Under the pieces are notes generated by a model. It was not told the origin of the DNA. It saw nothing but the letters and a program-made list of their open reading frames with translations, and did not search any database. Below, one piece after another: positions 23,978 to 30,410 of a DNA stretch of 49,609 nucleotides (its first letter is position 1; every line of letters starts with the position of its first letter). The position numbers were made by a program, and so were the translations under genes. Source of the stretch: Gemmatimonadales bacterium (lineage in GTDB: Bacteria; Gemmatimonadota; Gemmatimonadetes; Gemmatimonadales; GWC2-71-9); contig JAHBVU010000023.1 in assembly GCA_019637315.1 (NCBI GenBank), forward strand, positions 1 through 49,609. The letters run 5' to 3'.

Positions 23978-24005
23978 ATGCTCGGAGAAGCTCGCGTCAG
24001 AAGTC

Positions 24006-24035
24006 TTGACAAGAGTACTACAGTACTAGTACACT
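24006..24035 (+). promoter_or_regulatory. Promoter of the GntR-ABC operon (leaderless)
   Basis: TTGACA (24006-24011) and TACACT (24030-24035) are 18 bp apart. The GTG start at 24042 is 7 nt beyond the -10, where transcription should begin, and no Shine-Dalgarno precedes it. The mRNA is therefore probably leaderless. Confidence 0.55.
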
Positions 24036-24041
24036 AGTCAA
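24012..24041 (-). promoter_or_regulatory. Promoter of the M23 peptidase gene, face to face with the operon promoter
   Basis: Read on the minus strand, TTGACT (24041-24036) and TACTCT (24017-24012) are also 18 bp apart. The start of transcription would fall near 24005, about 28 nt before the peptidase ATG. The two promoters occupy the same DNA and should exclude each other. Confidence 0.45.
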
Positions 24042-24461
24042 GTGTTCACTCCACCGAATCCTTCATCCGGTGTGCCGGTGTACCTGCAGCTGATCGAGCA
24101 GGTCAAGCACGCTGTTGCCACCGGCCTCCTCGCTCCCGGCGATCAACTCCCCGGCATGCGCCGAGTGGCTGAGGACCTGGTGATCAATCCGAATACGGTG
24201 GCCAAGGCCTACCGCGAGCTCGAACACGCCGGCTGGATCGAGCTGCGGCATGGTGCGGGTGCCTTCGTAGCACAGACCCCGGTTCAGCGTGATCGGGTTG
24301 TCCTGCTCTCGGAGGCCAGCGAACAGGTCCGAGCCCTGGTCGACCAGCTGCGCAGCTCCGGCGTGACGGACGCCGAGTTGCGGCGGATCCTCGAGAGTGA
24401 GCTCAATCGCCAGAGTCCCCATCATCCGGCGGTCCATCCATCGGGCGACCATCGTGAGTGA
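24042..24461 (+). CDS. GntR family regulator, YtrA-like
   Basis: This 139-aa protein has an N-terminal winged helix-turn-helix of GntR type: GVPVYLQLIEQVKHAVATG, GDQLPGMRRVAEDLVINPNT, VAKAYRELEHAGWIELRHG. It lacks a large effector domain; only a short helical tail (VRALVDQLRSSGVTDAELRR) follows, as in the YtrA subfamily. Such regulators dimerise and repress ABC transporter operons involved in cell-envelope or antibiotic stress. GTG 24042 fits the promoter spacing and starts the conserved region. The stop lies inside the next gene (8-bp overlap). It should bind the 38-bp dyad over its own start. The inducer is unknown. Confidence 0.88.
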   Translation: MFTPPNPSSGVPVYLQLIEQVKHAVATGLLAPGDQLPGMRRVAEDLVINPNTVAKAYRELEHAGWIELRHGAGAFVAQTPVQRDRVVLLSEASEQVRALVDQLRSSGVTDAELRRILESELNRQSPHHPAVHPSGDHRE

Positions 24462-25368
24462 CGCCGACACGGTGGTGCTGCGCGATCTCACCAAGCGTCA
24501 CGGCCCGATCCAGGCTCTCGACGGATTGTCCCTGACGGTGCCTCGCGGCAGCGTGACCGGCTTGCTCGGTCCCAACGGTGCGGGCAAAACCACGGCACTC
24601 AAACTGTTGCTCGGGATGGCCCGACCGGACGGGGGCACGGGTCATGTCTTCGGGCATCGGATCGACGTCGAGGCTGAGAGCGTCCGGATTCGGCAGCGGA
24701 CCGGGTACGTCAGTGAAACCAAGGATCTCTACCCGCACTTTTCGGTCGATCAGATGATCCGCCTGACCCGGGGACTGTATCCCTCGTGGCGGCCTGATCT
24801 CGAACGGCAGCTGCGGGGCAGTTTTGCCCTGCGTCCCGACGCCAAGGTGTCCACCCTCTCCAAGGGTATGCGCACCAAGCTGTCGCTGCTGCTTGCCTGC
24901 TGTCGAGGCGCCGACCTGCTGGTGCTGGATGAGCCGACTGACGGCCTCGACCCGGTGGCTGCGGAACTGGTGCTCGAGACACTGATCGGTCTGGTGGCGC
25001 AGGACGGTCTGACCGTACTGGTATCGTCGCATCAGTTGGCGGAGGTCGAGCGGGTGGCCGACCGGGTCGTCATCGTCGATCGCGGCCAGGCGCGCCTCGA
25101 AGCGGGGCTCGATGACCTGCGAATGCGGGTCCGCCGAGTGCGCATCGTGCTCGACGGCGAGAGCTCGGCCGTTGCCGGGCTCCGCTCGGAACCCGGGGTG
25201 CTCGCGGTCGATCAGTCGGGGCGGGTGGTAACGCTGCTCGTCGATGGCAGCGCGGAGCTGGTGATCGATCGGGCCCGCCGCTACGCCGGGGCGGCCTCGA
25301 TCGAAACCCTCCCGGTGACCCTCCGCGACCTGTTTCTCGGCCTGACCCGGAGGGCCGATGTGGCGTAA
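24454..25368 (+). CDS. ABC transporter ATP-binding protein, YtrB-like
   Basis: This 304-aa cytoplasmic ATPase starts at GTG 24454, overlapping the regulator stop; a longer frame from 24397 would lie in the regulator. Walker A is GPNGAGKTT (39-47), the signature is LSKGM (135-139) in place of LSGGQ, and Walker B with catalytic Glu is DLLVLDE (154-160), followed by the D-loop GLD and the H-loop SSHQ. LSKGM is typical of YtrB-like and bacitracin/lantibiotic-type exporters. The C-terminal 100 residues form an accessory domain. It works with the permease encoded next. It may export, or detach from the membrane, a peptide antibiotic or lipid intermediate. Confidence 0.9.
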   Translation: MSDADTVVLRDLTKRHGPIQALDGLSLTVPRGSVTGLLGPNGAGKTTALKLLLGMARPDGGTGHVFGHRIDVEAESVRIRQRTGYVSETKDLYPHFSVDQMIRLTRGLYPSWRPDLERQLRGSFALRPDAKVSTLSKGMRTKLSLLLACCRGADLLVLDEPTDGLDPVAAELVLETLIGLVAQDGLTVLVSSHQLAEVERVADRVVIVDRGQARLEAGLDDLRMRVRRVRIVLDGESSAVAGLRSEPGVLAVDQSGRVVTLLVDGSAELVIDRARRYAGAASIETLPVTLRDLFLGLTRRADVA

Positions 25369-26011
25369 AGCCTGGGTCGAGACGCGCTGGTGGATCGTCC
25401 TGATGCTCGTGCTCGACATCGGGATCGCGTCGCTTCTACTGGACAGCCCGGCGGAGGCCTGGCACGGGCTGCTCGGTGGCGCGGTTCCACTCGGAGCGGT
25501 CGTCAACGCGATCATCGTAGCGGGCACCGGCCTCGGGACTCGAACCTCCTACCGACCGCTGGTGGCGATCGACCCGTCCATGCTGTTCACGCTCTCCTTG
25601 CCGATTACCCGCCGTCGCCTGGTACTGACCAGGGTGGCGGTCGGATTGCTTGGCATGACGGCGCTGGTCGGTTTGACCTTGCTGGCCTATCGGCTCTTTG
25701 CCCCTGGTGTTGGCGCAACGGTGCCTGCTGGTGCGTACCTGGGCTATGGTATGGCGGTCTGGTCGGTTGCGGCTGTCGGGTTTGGACTGTCCACCCTGTG
25801 CTCGGCCTGGCTGGACCAGCTCTGGCAGGTCTACGCTACCATGGGGGTGATGTTCGCGGCGCTGTTTGGCTGGCCGGCCGTCCAGATCTGGCAGCCGGTG
25901 CTGAACGGCAAGGCGGGCGGACCAACGGCCCTTGGTGCCGTGATCGCGCTGGTGCTGGCGGGCCTGCTGATCGAAGGCGCGGTGCGGTCCGTCCAGCGGC
26001 GAGATCTCTGA
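25358..26011 (+). CDS. ABC transporter permease, six-helix type
   Basis: This 217-aa inner-membrane protein has six hydrophobic segments: near 12-28, 40-57, 90-110, 124-145, 155-173 and 190-208. SLPITRRRLVLTRVAVG is the cytoplasmic coupling motif typical of ABC-2 permeases that pair with YtrB-like ATPases. Its ATG overlaps the end of the ATPase gene by 11 bp. It closes the three-gene unit (regulator, ATPase, permease). Substrate unknown. The gene stops 34 bp before the convergent AraC-like gene, with no obvious hairpin between. Confidence 0.82.
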   Translation: MWRKAWVETRWWIVLMLVLDIGIASLLLDSPAEAWHGLLGGAVPLGAVVNAIIVAGTGLGTRTSYRPLVAIDPSMLFTLSLPITRRRLVLTRVAVGLLGMTALVGLTLLAYRLFAPGVGATVPAGAYLGYGMAVWSVAAVGFGLSTLCSAWLDQLWQVYATMGVMFAALFGWPAVQIWQPVLNGKAGGPTALGAVIALVLAGLLIEGAVRSVQRRDL

Positions 26012-26045
26012 CGGCGGAGCCGCGGAGGTCCGTCCGTCGATCTCC

Positions 26046-26801
26046 TCAGGCGCTCATCGCCATGGCGCGGTGGAGTGGCGCCAGGCCAGGCTGGGGTGTG
26101 ACCAGCTGGAACCCGCCCCGCCTGAGCGTCAGCTCCATGATCCACTCCCACCCAACCAGACTCCGGTAGGTCTTGAGCGAAACCCCGAGATAGCGGGATA
26201 CCCAGCTGCGCATCGTCCGCGCCTCGGTGCCGGCAAACTGCGCCTGCCGCTCGACCGACCAGTTGTGAGGCTGTCCCTTTATGCGCACCAGGCGCTCGAT
26301 GCAGGTCCAGTCGTATCGCCCCAGGTCGCCGAGCTGGTGCAGCTGGTAGCGCAGAGTCCGGTCGGGTGTCGACGACGGGATGCCATGGGCCGGGCCCCAG
26401 ATCTGGCTCAAGGTCTGGCCGAGCCGGACGGAACCGGTGCGTCGGACGGCATAGCTCGCCAGAAACGAGGGTGTCGGAGCCGGCCGACCGCGTGCCGCCG
26501 CGAGCAGCACCGCGGGCGGGATCGGCGCCATCGGTTCGGTCACGGTCAGGAAGGCGGGCTGTCCCGGTAAGGCGAACAGGTGCTGGAGCAGGCCAGCCGA
26601 GATGGAAGCCGGCGCCAGGACGAGGCAGGGTACCGCCCACGGCGTCCGTTCGAGGACGTCGACCAGTGAAGGGCCCCGGCTGCCGGCGTGGCCCGTCGCG
26701 ATCCTGACCACGGCAATCGATCCCGGTGCGGCCGGCTTGCCCAGCAAGGGAACATCGTCGGCGTACGGCGGCTCGAGATACGTCAGTTCGTGCGTAAACA
26801 T
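26046..26801 (-). CDS. AraC-like transcriptional regulator
   Basis: This 251-aa protein ends in an AraC-type double helix-turn-helix, of which ERQAQFAGTEARTMRSWV and SRYLGVSLKTYRSLVGWE are clear. The N-terminal 150 residues do not resemble the cupin domain of classic AraC; the predicted strands and helices with PCLVLAPASISAGLL look more like a response-receiver or ligand domain of unknown kind. ATG 26801 is used; a TTG at 26816 would add five residues and sits before GGGGGAG. It stands alone, convergent with the ABC operon and 114 bp downstream of none of its own-strand partners. Target genes unknown. Confidence 0.75.
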   Translation of the reverse strand: MFTHELTYLEPPYADDVPLLGKPAAPGSIAVVRIATGHAGSRGPSLVDVLERTPWAVPCLVLAPASISAGLLQHLFALPGQPAFLTVTEPMAPIPPAVLLAAARGRPAPTPSFLASYAVRRTGSVRLGQTLSQIWGPAHGIPSSTPDRTLRYQLHQLGDLGRYDWTCIERLVRIKGQPHNWSVERQAQFAGTEARTMRSWVSRYLGVSLKTYRSLVGWEWIMELTLRRGGFQLVTPQPGLAPLHRAMAMSA

Positions 26802-26845
26802 GGCTCCCCCAAGCAAGCACGAGAGGAGAGTATTCAGCGGCGCGG

Positions 26846-26865
26846 ATTCGGCAAGAGGGCCGAAT
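26846..26865 (-). terminator. Hairpin after the solute-binding protein gene
   Basis: ATTCGGC and GCCGAAT form a perfect 7-bp stem with a 6-nt loop, 50 nt beyond the stop of the binding-protein gene and before the AraC-like gene. No T-run follows. Confidence 0.4.
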
Positions 26866-26915
26866 GGCCCTACGGGATCATGCCGGTCGATTTTAGTGAT
26901 GTCGATCGATCGTTT

Positions 26916-28544
26916 TCAGGGGCCTTTGGTCCAGCTGGCAACGCGATGCAGCCAGGAGTACGGATCGATCGTGATGTCGCGGAGTCGACCGGATGCGATC
27001 ATCACATTGGTCGGGGTGTAGAGGAAGACTGCGGGGGCGTCGAGGTTGAGCGTGTCCATCGCCTCCCGCCAGAGTGCGCGACTCGCGCCTGGCGTTGCCG
27101 CGGCGAGCGCCCGCGCGACGAGCCCATCGAACGCCGGGTTCTGGTAGCGCCCGTGGTTGAGGCGACCGATGCCGGCGGCGGTCCACTGGTCGACCAGCCC
27201 GGTCGGTTTGGGCTCGTCGAGCCAGGCGCCGATCATCGCTTCGAATCGCCCGGTGGCGAGCCGTTCCTGGAAGATGGGAAAGTCGACGGCCGTGATGGTT
27301 GCCCTGACCCCCGCCTGTCGCCACATCTGCTGGATGCCTTCGGCAAGCTGGCGTCGGGCCGAACTGGTGGAGGGAACCAGGATGTCGATCGTGAGAGGCT
27401 GACGGCTCCGCCGCCGCATTCCGTCCGCCCCACGCGTCCAGCCGGCCCCATCCAAGAGCGCGCCGGCTCGTTCGAGGTCGTAGCCCAGGGTGCGAATGCT
27501 GTCGTTCCAGATCCAGGCCGCGCGCGAGAGTGGCCCGGGAGGGACCACGGCATCGTCGCCGATGACCGCTGCAACCAGGGCTCGGCGGTCGATCGCGTGT
27601 GTCAGAGCCTGGCGAACGCCTCGATCCGTGAGCACCGGGTGAGCCCGTCCCGCGGGGTCAGCCAGTCGAAAGCCCAGGAAGCCGTACACCGCCGAAGGAT
27701 ATGCCACCAGTTGCAGGCTCGTGGCGGCTCGGGCGCGCTGCCGTGCGGAGGGACTGGTCACGGTCTCGAGCAGATCGGCTTCACCCGACAAGGTCAGGTT
27801 GAGGGCGGCCTCCTGATCGGCCGCATAGCGCCAGGCAATTCTCCGAAAGCTGGTACCGCGGACCCGCTCGAGAATCAGGGACTGGCCCCGTCGCCACTCA
27901 GCCAGCCGATAGGCGCCGGATCCGATCAGTCGACTCAGGCTGGAGTCGCCTGCCCAGCTGCCTGTCGGCAGCGAACCCCACAGGTGTCGGGGTAGCACGC
28001 GGATGGTAGTGGCAGCGTCGTAGAGCTGGTCCGGTGACGGGCGGGGAAACCGGACCAGGACACCGCGCGGGCCGTCTGACGATACCTGCGCATCCATGAG
28101 CGCGATTCCCGGTGCGCCCAGGCTCGTGTCCGTATACGCGGCAAACGAGAAGACCACGTCCTCGGCGGTGACTGGTGTGCCGTCATGCCATTTGGCGTTC
28201 GGGCGCAGTGAGAACCGCCAGGTTACCGAGTCGACTCGGCTCCAGCTGGCAGCCAGGCCGGGCTCGAGGGCGGTCGAGTCGTAGGGAGATCCACCGACGC
28301 TGAGCGAGGCGAGCGGTTCGTAGATGAGATCGGAGACATCCCGGCCGGCGGCATCCGCGACCAGCGGCGGCAGCAGGGTCGTCGGTTCGCCGGTCGCGGC
28401 AATCACGAGGTCCTGATCGTCGCCGCGCGCGCGGCAGGCCGTCAGTGCGACAACGACGGCGAGCGACAGCATGACGCGGTATCGGGCAGGACCCGGGGCG
28501 GGGCGGCGCTCGATGGTCTCGAGTCGTGCAGCGGTGTGGTTCAT
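26916..28544 (-). CDS. ABC solute-binding lipoprotein, peptide family (SBP family 5)
   Basis: This 542-aa protein starts at ATG 28544 and has a lipobox (VVALTAC, Cys37) after a long basic n-region. A start at M25 (28472) would give a more usual signal length and is a fair alternative. Family features include LVIAATGEPTTLLPPL at the start of the mature part, WHDGTPVTAEDVVFSF, GSGAYRLAEW, VRQALTHAIDRRALV and a C-terminal FDGLVARA. These proteins capture peptides, nickel or sugars for Dpp/Opp/Nik-type importers. No permease or ATPase genes are adjacent, so it is an orphan that must borrow a transporter or act otherwise. It follows the ThrE-type gene on the same strand after 49 bp. Confidence 0.87.
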   Translation of the reverse strand: MNHTAARLETIERRPAPGPARYRVMLSLAVVVALTACRARGDDQDLVIAATGEPTTLLPPLVADAAGRDVSDLIYEPLASLSVGGSPYDSTALEPGLAASWSRVDSVTWRFSLRPNAKWHDGTPVTAEDVVFSFAAYTDTSLGAPGIALMDAQVSSDGPRGVLVRFPRPSPDQLYDAATTIRVLPRHLWGSLPTGSWAGDSSLSRLIGSGAYRLAEWRRGQSLILERVRGTSFRRIAWRYAADQEAALNLTLSGEADLLETVTSPSARQRARAATSLQLVAYPSAVYGFLGFRLADPAGRAHPVLTDRGVRQALTHAIDRRALVAAVIGDDAVVPPGPLSRAAWIWNDSIRTLGYDLERAGALLDGAGWTRGADGMRRRSRQPLTIDILVPSTSSARRQLAEGIQQMWRQAGVRATITAVDFPIFQERLATGRFEAMIGAWLDEPKPTGLVDQWTAAGIGRLNHGRYQNPAFDGLVARALAAATPGASRALWREAMDTLNLDAPAVFLYTPTNVMIASGRLRDITIDPYSWLHRVASWTKGP

Positions 28545-28593
28545 ACCCCCGAGTATCGGATTGCCCGACCGTACCATGAGGAATGCCGGCCCG

Positions 28594-29859
28594 TTACGCA
28601 AATCGTTCTTCAGGATAGATCGCCGCCGAGGTCAGCAGACCGGCCACCAGCGACACGGCGGTCAGCACCATGCTGAACGCTGTGTCGATGCCCGCCACGA
28701 TCTGACTGTCGAGCAGCGCAGAGATGCTGCGGAATCCGATGCTTCCGGGTACCAGCGTCAGGAGTCCGGGTACCATCGTAATCGCTGCGGGCCGCCGGGT
28801 GATCCGATAGAACAGGTTGCTCCCCAGTCCCACAGCCAGGGCGCCCAGGAAGACACCCATTTCCGGTCCGAGGATCGACCCGCCCAGCCTCGTCGAAACG
28901 AAGGCGAGCACCGCCGACAACAGGATCCAGCCGATGTCGCCCCGGTCGGCGCGCAGCAGCAGGGAGAATGCAATCGCGATGACGCCCAGGGCCAGCCAGT
29001 TGACCAGGACCGGCATCGCACCAGGCACCACGGCCGCAACCGGACCGACCGCCAGCACCGCCACCTTGTGGCCGAGCGCAACCCCGAACCCGATGCCGAT
29101 GAACGTCATGAACGCGCCCGCCATCCGGGTCGTCCCGGCGGTGAGATGCGAGGTGGCCAGCTCGGTAATGGCCGTGGTCAGGGTCAGGCCGGGAATCAGT
29201 ACGATCAACCCGGCCAGCGTGGCGAGCCAGACCGAGTAGCCGCCAATCAGCGCACCAAGCAGCGTCATGGCCGCCGAGCAGAGGAAGGCGGCCAGGAACT
29301 CGTAAACCCGTGCGACATTCGGCAGGCGGGCCGCCGTGGTTGCCAGGGCCCCGATTCCGAGGCCGCCCAGCGCCGCCATCCCCATCTCCGGCCAAGCGCC
29401 GCCCAGGAATCGGGCGGCCGCCGCGGAGGCGAGTCCGTGGCCGATGATCATGGTCAAGGGCTTTGGGTCGGGCACGACCGAGACGGCCATCAGCTGCTTC
29501 ATGCCTTCGGCTACCGCGACCTCACCTGACAGCACACCCCGCGCGACGGCCGTGACTCGGGCCAGCTGCCCCAGGTTTTGTGGCCGGGGTGCTGTGCGCA
29601 TCATATAGGTCGACTGGGTGATGCCCGAACCGAACGAGGCAAAGATCGAGGTCGGCGTCACGAAGTACTGACCGGTGAGCCCCAGCCGATCGCTCATCGC
29701 AGTCAGGGCTTCTTCCAGCCGGTGTGTCGAATATCCGGCGTCCTGCAGCGCCAGGGCCAGGTCCATGATGAACGGAATCCGGGCATCGGCATTGATTCGG
29801 TACTCGCCGGTGCTGAGACGGTGCTCGCCTGTTCTGACGCGAAATTCGCCGGTGGCCAT
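28594..29859 (-). CDS. ThrE-type threonine/serine exporter family protein
   Basis: This 421-aa inner-membrane protein combines the two domains found in ThrE. The N-terminal part has IPFIMDLALALQDAGYSTHRLEEAL and VTPTSIFASFG. The C-terminal part is a second five-helix bundle with GPEMGVFLGALAVGLGSNL and TMVPGLLTLVPGSIGFRS. About ten membrane helices are expected. Characterised relatives export threonine and serine using the proton gradient. The N-terminus bears a curious triple repeat, TGEFRV-RTGEHRL-STGEYRI. The first codons may be an extension, but no later Met fits the family start. It diverges from the small CxxC protein and may share a regulatory region with it. Confidence 0.87.
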   Translation of the reverse strand: MATGEFRVRTGEHRLSTGEYRINADARIPFIMDLALALQDAGYSTHRLEEALTAMSDRLGLTGQYFVTPTSIFASFGSGITQSTYMMRTAPRPQNLGQLARVTAVARGVLSGEVAVAEGMKQLMAVSVVPDPKPLTMIIGHGLASAAAARFLGGAWPEMGMAALGGLGIGALATTAARLPNVARVYEFLAAFLCSAAMTLLGALIGGYSVWLATLAGLIVLIPGLTLTTAITELATSHLTAGTTRMAGAFMTFIGIGFGVALGHKVAVLAVGPVAAVVPGAMPVLVNWLALGVIAIAFSLLLRADRGDIGWILLSAVLAFVSTRLGGSILGPEMGVFLGALAVGLGSNLFYRITRRPAAITMVPGLLTLVPGSIGFRSISALLDSQIVAGIDTAFSMVLTAVSLVAGLLTSAAIYPEERFA

Positions 29860-29884
29860 GGGCGGAAACTAATCACGCCCCTCG

Positions 29885-29913
29885 TTGATTTTCCTGTATC
29901 AGTGGGGTATCGT
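29885..29913 (+). promoter_or_regulatory. Promoter of the small CxxC protein gene (possibly leaderless)
   Basis: TTGATT (29885-29890) and TATCGT (29908-29913) are 17 bp apart, and ATG 29921 follows the -10 by 7 nt. No Shine-Dalgarno is visible. GTATC occurs twice, 11 bp apart (29896 and 29907), which could be a regulator site overlapping the promoter. Confidence 0.45.
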
Positions 29914-29920
29914 CATTTTC

Positions 29921-30283
29921 ATGCGGTTCTGCCTCAACCCCGTCGCGCGGCTTCGCCAGTTCACCAGTCCGGTGGCGGCTGCCCTGCTCCTGTTCTTCGG
30001 AACGGGGCTGGCGGTTTCGGCGTGGCATCTCGCCCGGGGCGTGGATCAGGAACGTATGTCCGTGGCAGCGGCGGATCTGCCGACGGCACCGGTCGGGGGC
30101 CACCTCGACGACGGGTGTGCCCTCTGTTCGACTCCGGTGCAGCCGACCTTTGCGGTCGTTCTGCTGCCCCTGGCTCACGAAGCTGCGTCCAGCCGCGTTG
30201 TTCCACTCGAAGAGACCCATCTGCCTACCTCGCCGATTTTGCTCGGCGCCAGCGGGCCCCGCGCACCACCAGCCGTTTCCTGA
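29921..30283 (+). CDS. Small predicted membrane-anchored protein with HxDDxCxxC motif
   Basis: This 120-aa protein starts at ATG 29921; a TTG at 29885 lies in the -35 region and is rejected. One hydrophobic helix (about 18-36) should anchor it, leaving the rest outside the cytoplasm. The exposed part contains HLDDGCALC (61-69), a plausible metal site like that in DUF2946-type proteins often coded beside metal receptors. The C-terminus is Pro/Ala-rich. It precedes the ZnuD-like receptor gene by 127 bp on the same strand. Function unknown; a part in metal binding or sensing is inferred from motif and place. Confidence 0.6.
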   Translation: MRFCLNPVARLRQFTSPVAAALLLFFGTGLAVSAWHLARGVDQERMSVAAADLPTAPVGGHLDDGCALCSTPVQPTFAVVLLPLAHEAASSRVVPLEETHLPTSPILLGASGPRAPPAVS

Positions 30284-30410
30284 TTCCAGAATGAGATAGC
30301 TTCGGCCGCTACGGTCGGAGCCCTGACGTCTCGACGTTGGACACGTCGTTTTGCGTTGAGATGCTGTAGCCGCGGTTGCTGCAGCTGCTGGTGTCCAGAG
30401 GAAGCTGGGA

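Larger units (their letters stand above)
24005..24042. promoter_or_regulatory. 38-bp dyad operator between M23 peptidase and GntR regulator
   Basis: The half-site CTTGAC-N-AG-N-GTACTA is matched by TAGTAC-N-CT-N-GTCAAG, with 14 of 19 base pairs symmetric about 24023/24024. It contains both divergent promoters and ends on the first base of the regulator's GTG start. A dimeric GntR/YtrA-type regulator encoded immediately downstream is the natural ligand. Confidence 0.7.

Noticed and set aside
24005-24042. Insertion-sequence end or attachment site
   Set aside because: The inverted repeat is a single symmetric element between divergent genes, containing promoter hexamers. No transposase, target duplication or second copy was seen.
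30284-30410. Cobalamin riboswitch before the ZnuD-like receptor
   Set aside because: The region is fairly GC-rich and has some short inverted repeats, but the conserved B12-box and core were not found.
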